This document shows positions 1 through 5,404 of a stretch of 5,534 nt of DNA, piece by piece. The stretch covers positions 1 to 5,534 of the forward strand of contig JAEZZZ010000145.1 of NCBI GenBank assembly GCA_023418255.1, given 5' to 3'. The notes beneath the pieces were generated by a model. The model saw nothing but the letters and a program-made list of their open reading frames with translations, made no database searches and was not told the DNA's origin. Position 1 is the first letter of the stretch; every line of letters begins with the position of its first letter. The DNA is from Bacteroidota bacterium. GTDB taxonomy: Bacteria > Bacteroidota > Bacteroidia > Bacteroidales > Dysgonomonadaceae. The position numbers and the translations under genes were made by a program.

Positions 1-132
1 CTTGTATCGTATCATAAAATGCAAGGATTATGAAGTAAAAATACTCAATTTCTTGCAGTTGTGCAAATTTTAAAACAACTAATTTGCTGATTTTTACTAC
101 TTATATATATTATTCAGCAGACCCTAACTACA
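1..132. other. Left flank of the IS4 relic, no gene identified
   Basis: This AT-rich stretch holds no recognisable gene. An open frame runs from the left edge to a TAA at 71-73 and could be the last 23 codons of a gene outside the window, but the peptide matches nothing I know. A short inverted repeat, GCAAATT at 63-69 and AATTTGC at 81-87, lies in front of the transposase relic and may belong to the IS end. I could not find a matching terminal inverted repeat on the right side of the relic, so the left boundary of the element is not fixed. Confidence 0.4.
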
Positions 133-795
133 ATGAGCAAAAATACACATTTTTTCGGACAATCTGTTTTCGACAGCTAATTTATTCGATTGATAACTCT
201 ATTAATACCCGAAACAGCATTAAACACAATGCCGACTGCTACATAAAGAAGTTCACAACTAAAGACCATTTGATAAGTATGCTCTTTGGCGTATTTGCGA
301 AGGTCACATCTTTGCGTGAAGTATCGGGAGCAATGCTTGGATTATCGGGAAAAACAAAACATTTTCAATTGGACAGCATGCCGTACCGCAGCACCCTTTC
401 GGATGCAAATAAACGCAAGTTTGAGTTTCTAACCAAATTTGTTTGAAACGCGTCCCGATTTTATAGCTGTCATCTATAAATTGCGTTGGCTGATAGAATT
501 GCTCTTTAAACAGTTAAAACAGAATTTCCCATTGAAATATTTTCTTGGCGACAATGAAAACGCCATCAAAATACGAATATATTGCGCCCTGATAGTGAAT
601 TTACTTTTAACGGTGGTTCAAAAACAGTTAAAACGCTCTTGGTCTTTCTCCAATTTGGTTGGTTTTTGCAGGATTCATCTGTTTAACGACCTTCATTTAA
701 TGCGTTTTTTAGAAAATCCGGAGAAAGATTGGCTGATAAATCAGCAAAATTTGGAACAGCAAAACTTATTCGACAGGCAGGGCTTGCTTTTTTAA
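133..795 (+). pseudogene. Degenerate IS4-family transposase (DUF4372 plus DDE_Tnp_1), frameshifted and internally deleted
   Basis: This is a broken DDE transposase. The likely start is ATG at 133, encoding MSKNTHFFGQSVF. Near 169-173 the frame shifts, and the next frame carries the N-terminal DUF4372-type region with KKFTTKDHLISMLFGVF and the hallmark RSTLSDANKRK. Directly after it the sequence jumps to the C-terminal part, FEFLT. A second frameshift at about 435-438, in a run of A's, leads into the frame ending at 795. That last part keeps the IS4 signature Y-(2)-R-(3)-E-(6)-K, with Y at 475, R at 484, the catalytic E at 496 and K at 517, then LKYFLGDNENAIKI and a NPEKDW tail. The central block holding the two catalytic aspartates is missing, roughly 150-180 residues compared with what I recall of full-length relatives. 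The gene cannot make an active enzyme. Family assignment is secure; the exact IS name is not known. Confidence 0.9.
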
Positions 796-801
796 TAGGA
801 G

Positions 802-825
802 AACAGAAGATTTTTATCTTCTGTT
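802..825 (+). terminator. Perfect 10-bp hairpin after the IS4 relic
   Basis: AACAGAAGAT (802-811) pairs exactly with ATCTTCTGTT (816-825) around a TTTT loop, six bases after the transposase stop codon. Position and shape fit a transcription terminator of the IS or its right-end structure. The bases that follow (TATCAATAAT) are AT-rich but not a run of T, so it is a weak intrinsic terminator at best. Confidence 0.4.
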
Positions 826-935
826 TATCAATAATATACAATCATATTAGTCGATTAACAGATTTTTATTTGACAACAATATTATTATATATATATAATT
901 TTATGTATAAAAAAAGAATGATGAATATGATAGCC

Positions 936-944
936 TGTTGATAA
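936..944 (-). promoter_or_regulatory. DnaA-box-like nonamer TTATCAACA, copy 1
   Basis: The + strand reads TGTTGATAA. It differs from the consensus TTATNCACA at one position. It is the copy closest to the A/T-only tract at 878-915. Confidence 0.35.
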
Positions 945-1013
945 TGTTTATTATTTAAGTAGATAAAATTTGTATTATACAATATTAAAAAAATATGGTC
1001 TAAATATACAATG

Positions 1014-1022
1014 TTATCCACA
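1014..1022 (+). promoter_or_regulatory. Perfect DnaA box TTATCCACA
   Basis: This nonamer is identical to the high-affinity E. coli DnaA box. It lies 78 bases from the start of copy 1 and 80 bases from the start of copy 2 of the related nonamer, in opposite orientation to both. Confidence 0.5.
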
Positions 1023-1093
1023 TATTTTTTATTTATAAAATCCTTATTATATGTATATTTCGAATGTTATTAAAAATAGTTTACAAAATGTTA

Positions 1094-1102
1094 TGTTGAT
1101 AA
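1094..1102 (-). promoter_or_regulatory. DnaA-box-like nonamer TTATCAACA, copy 2
   Basis: The + strand reads TGTTGATAA, identical to the copies at 936 and 1129. It shares the longer core ATGTTGATAA with copy 3, 35 bases away. Confidence 0.35.
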
Positions 1103-1128
1103 CTATTTCTAATTTCAAAGATAATTCA

Positions 1129-1137
1129 TGTTGATAA
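1129..1137 (-). promoter_or_regulatory. DnaA-box-like nonamer TTATCAACA, copy 3
   Basis: This is the third identical TGTTGATAA on the + strand, 35 bases after copy 2 and in the same orientation. I did not see this nonamer elsewhere in the window. Confidence 0.35.
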
Positions 1138-1300
1138 AAAGTGTACGAGTAAGATGAAAGAATTGGCAAACTTTCGTATGTTATATCTATTAAATTTTGT
1201 ATATGAGCTAAGATTTAATTTTTCAAAATCTATTTGTTATTAAACAATGCACATTTATTCCACAAATTGTCAACAATGTTATTCTTTTCATTCTATGATT

Positions 1301-1312
1301 TAAGCCGGCTTA
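1301..1312. repeat. 12-bp perfect palindrome TAAGCCGGCTTA
   Basis: TAAGCCGGCTTA is its own reverse complement. Its GCCGGC core stands out in a region made almost entirely of A and T. It lies about 80 bases upstream of the promoter-like box of the phosphatase-like gene, so it could be an operator or a protein-binding site, but no function is demonstrated. Confidence 0.4.
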
Positions 1313-1391
1313 TGGATTGAAAAAATAGGAAAAAACTAATTATTTATTGTTAATAGCTCATTTAAAATGCAATAAAGCCTATTTTTTTTCT

Positions 1392-1399
1392 TAAATTTG
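1392..1399 (+). promoter_or_regulatory. Bacteroidetes -7 promoter element TAAATTTG
   Basis: This is an exact match to the Bacteroidetes -7 consensus TAnnTTTG, 21 bases before the GTG start at 1421. It would give a leader of roughly 15 bases. No TTTG-type -33 element is seen at the expected distance, so the promoter rests on the -7 box alone. Confidence 0.5.
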
Positions 1400-1420
1400 T
1401 TTGCTGTTTAAAACAAAAAA

Positions 1421-2488
1421 GTGAAGAAAATATTTATTTACATAAGATTTTTGATGTTGCTGTTCTTAATGAGCGGTTGTATTTCTACGTCCAAAATTAC
1501 ATCGGTTGTCGAGAAAGATGATCATGGCGATTTCTTGCTTAAATGGGAAGTAAATCCATATCAAGAAGGAAAAATTGATATTTATTCTTCGCTTAATGAT
1601 AATTCTATCGATAATTTTACGCCGGTAAAATCCACCGATATCGAAAAACAGTTTGCTCGTTTAAATCCCACCGGATCCGGCCTGCGCGAATTTTTTATCC
1701 TGCGAGCCGGGAACACCTTTTCGGGGATAGTTTCTAATCGATTGATAGAAATGAGTAAAATAAAAAATTTCCGTGATTGCGGAGGTTATTTCACTACCGA
1801 TAATCGGCAAATGCGTTGGGGAATGCTATATCGTTCCGGTAACCTGACAGATGCTACGTTGTATGATCAAGAACGTTTGCGACGATTGGGAATAAAAACT
1901 GTTGTAGATTTTCGTTCTGAAAGAACAATGGCTCAATTTCCACTTTTCACACATCCGTCCATTCGTAAGATTGCACTGCCAATTGTGCCTATGGACGCGG
2001 ATAAGCTAAATGAACAAATGAATGATAAAAATTTCAATCGCAGCGACGCCATTCGTTATGTGCAAGATGCTTATGTTGGAATTGTTGAAAATTATAAAAG
2101 CGAATTTGCCGAGTTGTTCAATATCTTAACCGATAAAACAAACTATCCGATTCTTTTGTCCGGTTCACTCGGCAAAGATCGTGTGGGCTTAGCCACATAT
2201 TTCATATTGTATGCCTTAGGAATATCCGAATATGTTATCCAAGAAGATTATTTAATATCGAACCAAACAATAAAAATTAGCAAGCTAATTGAAGATGGAC
2301 AAAATTTGCCGGAGTACCAGCAGGAAGCGATTACGGCTTTGTTATCCGTAAATCGTGCGTATATACAATATGCCATTGAACATATCCAACAAAAATATAA
2401 CTCTTTGGACAACTACATCGAAAAAGAATTGCGAGTTACCCCCGGAAAAAAAATATTGCTACGAAAATATCTTCTGTATGATAAATAA
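1421..2488 (+). CDS. Lipoprotein with tyrosine-phosphatase fold (Tyr_phosphatase3 family) lacking the catalytic cysteine
   Basis: The 355-residue product starts at GTG, because this start gives a complete lipoprotein signal: KK, a hydrophobic stretch (residues 4-17) and a lipobox-like MSGC with the lipidated Cys at 20. Residues about 35-105 look like a small beta-rich (Ig/FN3-like) domain. The rest matches the Tyr_phosphatase3 pattern, with NFRDCGGY (116-123), W-G-x-x-YRSGNL (to 142), GIKTVVDFRSE (157-167) and the P-loop GKDRVG (251-256), then a helical tail. The family P-loop normally reads HCxxGKDR; here it reads SGSLGKDR, so His and the nucleophilic Cys are replaced by S247 and G248 while K252, D253 and R254 remain. 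Known relatives such as mycobacterial PtpB hydrolyse phosphate esters through that Cys. This protein is therefore probably inactive as a Cys-phosphatase and may bind a phosphorylated ligand at the envelope; that role is inference. It appears monocistronic. Confidence 0.85.
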   Translation: MKKIFIYIRFLMLLFLMSGCISTSKITSVVEKDDHGDFLLKWEVNPYQEGKIDIYSSLNDNSIDNFTPVKSTDIEKQFARLNPTGSGLREFFILRAGNTFSGIVSNRLIEMSKIKNFRDCGGYFTTDNRQMRWGMLYRSGNLTDATLYDQERLRRLGIKTVVDFRSERTMAQFPLFTHPSIRKIALPIVPMDADKLNEQMNDKNFNRSDAIRYVQDAYVGIVENYKSEFAELFNILTDKTNYPILLSGSLGKDRVGLATYFILYALGISEYVIQEDYLISNQTIKISKLIEDGQNLPEYQQEAITALLSVNRAYIQYAIEHIQQKYNSLDNYIEKELRVTPGKKILLRKYLLYDK

Positions 2489-2535
2489 TAATTATTTTAC
2501 AATGGCGGTTTAACTAAAAATTTACTTTCAGTTTT

Positions 2536-2568
2536 ACTGATTTTCTTTATGAAAATAGTCTTTTTTTT
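2536..2568 (+). terminator. Probable intrinsic terminator of the phosphatase-like gene
   Basis: ACT (2536-2538), a bulged G, then ATTTTC (2540-2545) pair with GAAAATAGT (2551-2559) around a TTTAT loop. One base later a run of eight T's follows (2561-2568). The stem is AT-rich and so not very stable, but the T run and the position 48 bases after the stop codon fit a rho-independent terminator. Confidence 0.5.
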
Positions 2569-2601
2569 GTGTGGAAAATTAAAATAATTATATTTACTTT
2601 G
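2566..2601 (+). promoter_or_regulatory. Weak candidate promoter for oadA
   Basis: TTTG at 2566-2569 resembles a Bacteroidetes -33 element and TTACTTTG at 2594-2601 matches the -7 consensus TAnnTTTG in all but one position. The spacer of 24 bases is longer than usual. It would leave a leader of about 150 bases, mostly A and T, in which I see no riboswitch or Shine-Dalgarno sequence. A TATAAT-like string at 2647-2652 is not a typical promoter element in this phylum. Confidence 0.22.
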
Positions 2602-2759
2602 TAAGAAGAAACGATAAATCGACAAAGCTTTAATTCATAATTCGTTATAATATAGATTAAAAACACGATTAATTGTTATATATTGTTGTAAATTAGAGTG
2701 AATACAAACTAAAAACAACAAAAAACTATTAAATACTAATAAGTTAAAACAATATTGCT

Positions 2760-4667
2760 ATGAAACGAAAGTTATTAATCCGCGATTTGACACTCAGAGA
2801 CGGACAACAATCTGCATTTGCCACCCGAATGAATCAATCGCAAGTGGACAGAGTATTAGAATTTTACAAAGATGCCAATTTTTATGCCATGGAAGTTTGG
2901 GGCGGTGCCGTTCCCGATTCAGTAATGCGCTACTTAGGTGAAAATCCCTGGCACAGGCTAGAAAAAATAAAAGCCGGCGTAGGCAACGTATCAAAATTAA
3001 CTGCTCTGTCGCGTGGTCGCAATCTTTATGGATATGCTCCCTACCCTGACGAAATCATTGATGGATTCTTCAAAAACGCGGTATCATCCGGATTGGATAT
3101 TATGCGTATTTTTGATGCTCTGAACGATATAGACAATATCAAATCAAGTGTTGAGTGCATTAAGAAATATGGTGGAAAAGCCGATTGCGCCGTATGTTAC
3201 ACCGTCGATCCAAAATATGATGATGAACCACAAGAAGCGCCTCAAAAAGGTGGTTTTTTGAGCCGACTTTTCGGAAAAAAACAAGAACCGCAAAAACCAA
3301 AACGCGAATTGGTGTTCACCAATGATTACTTCTTGAACAAAGCAAAAGCCATGGAAGCCCTCGGTGCCGATATGATTAGCATTAAGGATATGAGCGGATT
3401 AATTCCGCCGGCACGTGTGGCACAATTGGTTTCGCTCTTTAAGCAACATTTGAGCGTTCCGGTTGATTTTCATACCCACTGTACACCCGGATATGGCTTA
3501 GGCGCTGTGCTCGCGGCCATTGTCAACGGTGCCGATATTGTGGATACGGTGATTTGGAATTTTGCCGGAGGCCCCGCCGCACCGGCCTTTGAACTGATAT
3601 ATATCTTCTGTAAGAAACTCAATATTGAGTTGGATATCAATATGGAAGCTGTGGCAAAAATAAATGAACAACTCTATCACATCCGCAAAGAGTTGGAACC
3701 ATTTGATGCCGTTAAACAATTCCCCAAACCGTTCAATCCGCTTACCGACACGTTGCCACCCGAAATCGATCGCGAGTTTGACAATGCGATTGAAGCGGCA
3801 AAACGCAACGATGAAGAGGCCTTGTTGAAAGCATGCCACGCCATTGAGGATCATTTTAATTTTGCCAAACCAAACGAATTGGTAAAAAACGCGGAAATTC
3901 CCGGCGGAATGTACACCAATATGGTGGCACAGTTGAAACAATTCAACGCGTTAGATATTTTGGAAGATGCCATGAAGCTGATTCCGAGTGTCCGTTTCGA
4001 TGCCGGTTTGCCACCATTGGTAACACCCACGAGTCAAATTGTGGGCGCACAGGCTGTTAATTCGGCTCTGAATCTTAAAAACGGACGTCCCAAATATGCC
4101 AATCCATCCAATCAGTTTATCGCGTTGGTAAAAGGCGAGTATGGAAAAACACCCGTTCCTATTGACCCGGCTTTCCGCGAAAAAATTACCGGTTCGCCTG
4201 TTGAAACGCCATACGACACGTCGAAACATAAACGCCAAGAAAACCCGATTTTACCGGAATTTGGCAATGTACGTCTGGCAAAAGATGAAAAAGATGAATT
4301 GTTGTTGGAACTTTTCCCTGCCGTTGCAACCAACTATTTAAAGAAACAACGCGAAAAAGAATTCAACGAAACACAGATATCACAGCAACCCACACAGCAA
4401 CAAGCGGCTAAGGCCGATGAAAAAGTGGAAGAGGTGAAAGATGATGTGAAAACGCTGAAAATTGAATGTCCCATGCCCGGAAACATTATGAGCATTAAAG
4501 TGAAGAAAGGCGATGTGGTGAAAAAAGGCGATCTTTTGCTGATTCTTGAAGCCATGAAGATGGAAAACGAAATCACCTCGGATGTTTCGGGAACCGTATA
4601 TCGCATCAACGTAAATGAAGGCGATGCAGTGCCCGTTGGTGCCGTTATGATTGAAATAGTTCAATAA
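2760..4667 (+). CDS. oadA: Oxaloacetate decarboxylase alpha chain with fused biotin carrier (or PycB-type carboxyltransferase)
   Basis: The 635-residue product moves CO2 between oxaloacetate or pyruvate and biotin. Residues about 5-290 form the HMGL-like TIM barrel: LRDGQQSAFATRM carries the metal-binding D14, SIKDMSG the active-site lysine K209, and DFHTHCTPG the metal ligands H238 and H240. Residues about 295-510 are the PYC_OADA domain. A Q-, E- and K-rich linker (535-565) leads to the biotinyl domain, with biotin attached at K600 in EAMKMEN. In OadA enzymes the carboxybiotin then feeds a sodium-pumping OadB with OadG; in PycB it is charged by a separate biotin carboxylase. Neither partner gene is here, so the choice between the two roles is open. 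The barrel has a long basic and Pro/Gln-rich insert at about 153-185. The ATG follows an A-rich leader with no Shine-Dalgarno. Related biotin enzymes serve propionate and succinate fermentation in Bacteroidales. The sequence shows no defect. Confidence 0.93.
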   Translation: MKRKLLIRDLTLRDGQQSAFATRMNQSQVDRVLEFYKDANFYAMEVWGGAVPDSVMRYLGENPWHRLEKIKAGVGNVSKLTALSRGRNLYGYAPYPDEIIDGFFKNAVSSGLDIMRIFDALNDIDNIKSSVECIKKYGGKADCAVCYTVDPKYDDEPQEAPQKGGFLSRLFGKKQEPQKPKRELVFTNDYFLNKAKAMEALGADMISIKDMSGLIPPARVAQLVSLFKQHLSVPVDFHTHCTPGYGLGAVLAAIVNGADIVDTVIWNFAGGPAAPAFELIYIFCKKLNIELDINMEAVAKINEQLYHIRKELEPFDAVKQFPKPFNPLTDTLPPEIDREFDNAIEAAKRNDEEALLKACHAIEDHFNFAKPNELVKNAEIPGGMYTNMVAQLKQFNALDILEDAMKLIPSVRFDAGLPPLVTPTSQIVGAQAVNSALNLKNGRPKYANPSNQFIALVKGEYGKTPVPIDPAFREKITGSPVETPYDTSKHKRQENPILPEFGNVRLAKDEKDELLLELFPAVATNYLKKQREKEFNETQISQQPTQQQAAKADEKVEEVKDDVKTLKIECPMPGNIMSIKVKKGDVVKKGDLLLILEAMKMENEITSDVSGTVYRINVNEGDAVPVGAVMIEIVQ

Positions 4668-4688
4668 TATAACTTTGTTTCATATTTC

Positions 4689-4730
4689 AAGAATGGGATG
4701 TGTGCTTTTGTGCCATCCCATTCTTTTTTT
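4689..4730 (+). terminator. Strong intrinsic terminator after oadA
   Basis: AAGAATGGGATG (4689-4700) pairs perfectly with CATCCCATTCTT (4714-4725) and runs into seven T's (4724-4730). The hairpin begins 21 bases after the oadA stop codon. It separates oadA from the small gene downstream. Confidence 0.92.
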
Positions 4731-4764
4731 ATTATGAGCGCGTATGCTTTTAAAAAAAATCGTG

Positions 4765-4772
4765 TACATTTG
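4765..4772 (+). promoter_or_regulatory. Bacteroidetes -7 promoter element TACATTTG
   Basis: This is an exact match to TAnnTTTG, 26 bases before the ATG at 4799 and 35 bases after the oadA terminator T run. That is where a promoter for the small membrane protein gene would be expected. No clear -33 TTTG is seen. Confidence 0.5.
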
Positions 4773-4798
4773 TTTTTAGAACGAACAAATCAAACAGT

Positions 4799-4969
4799 AT
4801 GAGCAAAAGAAAATTATCGCCTACACAAGTGGGTTTCATTGTCATTTTGTGGGTGGCATTGGTGGCATATATACTTATGTATGCCGAAATTACGGCGTTT
4901 ACTATCGTTACAATTCTTATGTCGGCGGCGATTGTCTTTATTCCGATTTACAAAAATTTTCGAAAATAG
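4799..4969 (+). CDS. Small two-helix membrane protein, 56 residues, function unknown
   Basis: The ATG at 4799 opens a 57-codon frame ending in TAG. The product has a basic N-terminus (MSKRKLSPTQ), a first hydrophobic helix at about residues 11-28 (GFIVILWVALVAYILMY), a short turn with E30, a second helix at about 31-50 (ending SAAIVFIPI) and a basic tail, YKNFRK. This pattern predicts a hairpin in the inner membrane with both ends in the cytoplasm. A strong terminator upstream and an exact -7 box at 4765 suggest it is transcribed alone. Similar short proteins occur in Bacteroidales genomes as hypothetical proteins, as far as I recall; I know no function. That it is a real gene is supported by the promoter, the clean codon structure and the membrane-protein pattern. 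Confidence 0.7.
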   Translation: MSKRKLSPTQVGFIVILWVALVAYILMYAEITAFTIVTILMSAAIVFIPIYKNFRK

Positions 4970-5061
4970 CGTCGCTTAGAGGCAAAAATGAAGAATTATA
5001 GAAATCAGAAGTTACAATAAAGTAGAAGTGATGTAATAAACTCATCCTAAATAGTCAATCC

Positions 5062-5312
5062 TTAGAAATTCACATTCAGGATGGGAAACATTGAAAGTCT
5101 GATTGGAAGAATGCATCTGAGAATAAAAAACAAAAACTCTTCTTTGAGTTTTTCCATCATTTTCTTCAAATTCCATGCAGTTGCTGCCATCATAGCATTA
5201 ATTTGTATGCCTTTTTCTCCGTTTTTGATACACGCTGTCCGAGTCTTTAGGTTTATCCGGAGTGATGGTGGTAACTCCTCTAATTTGGTTTTTACCTTCT
5301 TATAACCCACAT
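5062..5312 (-). pseudogene. Relic of an IS5-type transposase, C-terminal fragments only
   Basis: Read on the minus strand, two frames carry pieces of one transposase. From 5296 down to 5210 one frame gives GKNQIRGVTTITPDKPKDSD followed by SVYQKRRKR, the segment that in IS5-type transposases precedes the catalytic glutamate. An upstream GYK (about 5300-5308) is in a different frame, so a small indel lies near 5297-5303. At about 5209-5212 the match jumps to GIQINAMMAATAWNLKKMME and KLKEE in the other frame, which is the C-terminal end of the same family; the stop is at 5062-5064. The block between KRRK and GIQIN, which should hold the catalytic glutamate (around IEPIIGHLK, about 35-40 residues in relatives I recall), is deleted. 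The N-terminal two thirds are absent, apparently cut off by the IS1380-type element next to it. It is not functional. Confidence 0.8.
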
Positions 5313-5327
5313 TATTCACCAAAAAGT

Positions 5328-5404
5328 TGCATAATTTGAGGAAAATCCTTATTTTTAAGGCATTGAAAGAAAAACAATAGATTTTAACGCCCCCAAATTA
5401 TGCA
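5328..5404 (+). promoter_or_regulatory. Long inverted repeat covering the transposase start codon
   Basis: TGCATAATTTG (5328-5338) pairs perfectly with CAAATTATGCA (5394-5404), and after one A/C mismatch two more G-C pairs follow, giving 13 pairs in 14 positions. The loop (5342-5390) contains a small hairpin, CCTTA (5347-5351) with TAAGG (5356-5360). The ATG at 5400-5402 lies inside the right arm. A transcript entering from outside would hide the start codon, whereas one starting inside the loop would not. Such fold-back control is known in other IS families; here it is inferred. Confidence 0.5.

Larger units (their letters stand above)
796..1420. other. Gene-free AT-rich region, candidate replication origin or DnaA-bound site
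   Basis: No convincing reading frame exists here on either strand. Bases 878-904 and 906-915 contain only A and T and would melt easily. Downstream lie one perfect DnaA box (1014-1022), three identical copies of TGTTGATAA (936-944, 1094-1102, 1129-1137), which is the reverse complement of TTATCAACA and one base from the DnaA consensus, and a looser match TATTCCACA (1256-1264). A melting tract beside several DnaA boxes in a non-coding gap is the known organisation of bacterial origins. No dnaA, gidA or parAB gene is seen nearby, and chance matches in AT-rich DNA or a plasmid or element origin remain possible. Confidence 0.3.

Noticed and set aside
2..73. Open frame from the left edge ending in TAA at 71-73, possibly the tail of an upstream gene.
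   Set aside because: Only 23 codons are visible and the peptide resembles nothing I recognise; an open frame of this length can occur by chance.
729..941. 70-codon + strand frame overlapping the end of the IS4 relic.
   Set aside because: It reads the transposase C-terminus in another frame and then low-complexity AT-rich DNA; no family resemblance.
1154..1243. Short frame beginning MKELANFRMLYLL within the gene-free region.
   Set aside because: 29 codons, no promoter box at a sensible distance and no known pattern; chance is the simpler explanation.
3498..3941. 147-codon minus-strand frame inside oadA, and other minus-strand frames at 2794-2994, 3951-4333 and 4334-4664.
   Set aside because: They lie wholly within a clearly coding gene on the + strand and their translations match no family.
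5043..5083. CATCCT (5043-5048) and AGGATG (5078-5083) as a hairpin or IS5 end.
   Set aside because: Only six pairs around a 29-base loop, with no T run and no partner end to compare; insufficient support.
5081..5305. 74-codon + strand frame rich in hydrophobic residues.
   Set aside because: It is the opposite strand of the IS5-type transposase relic, whose minus-strand peptide is recognisable.
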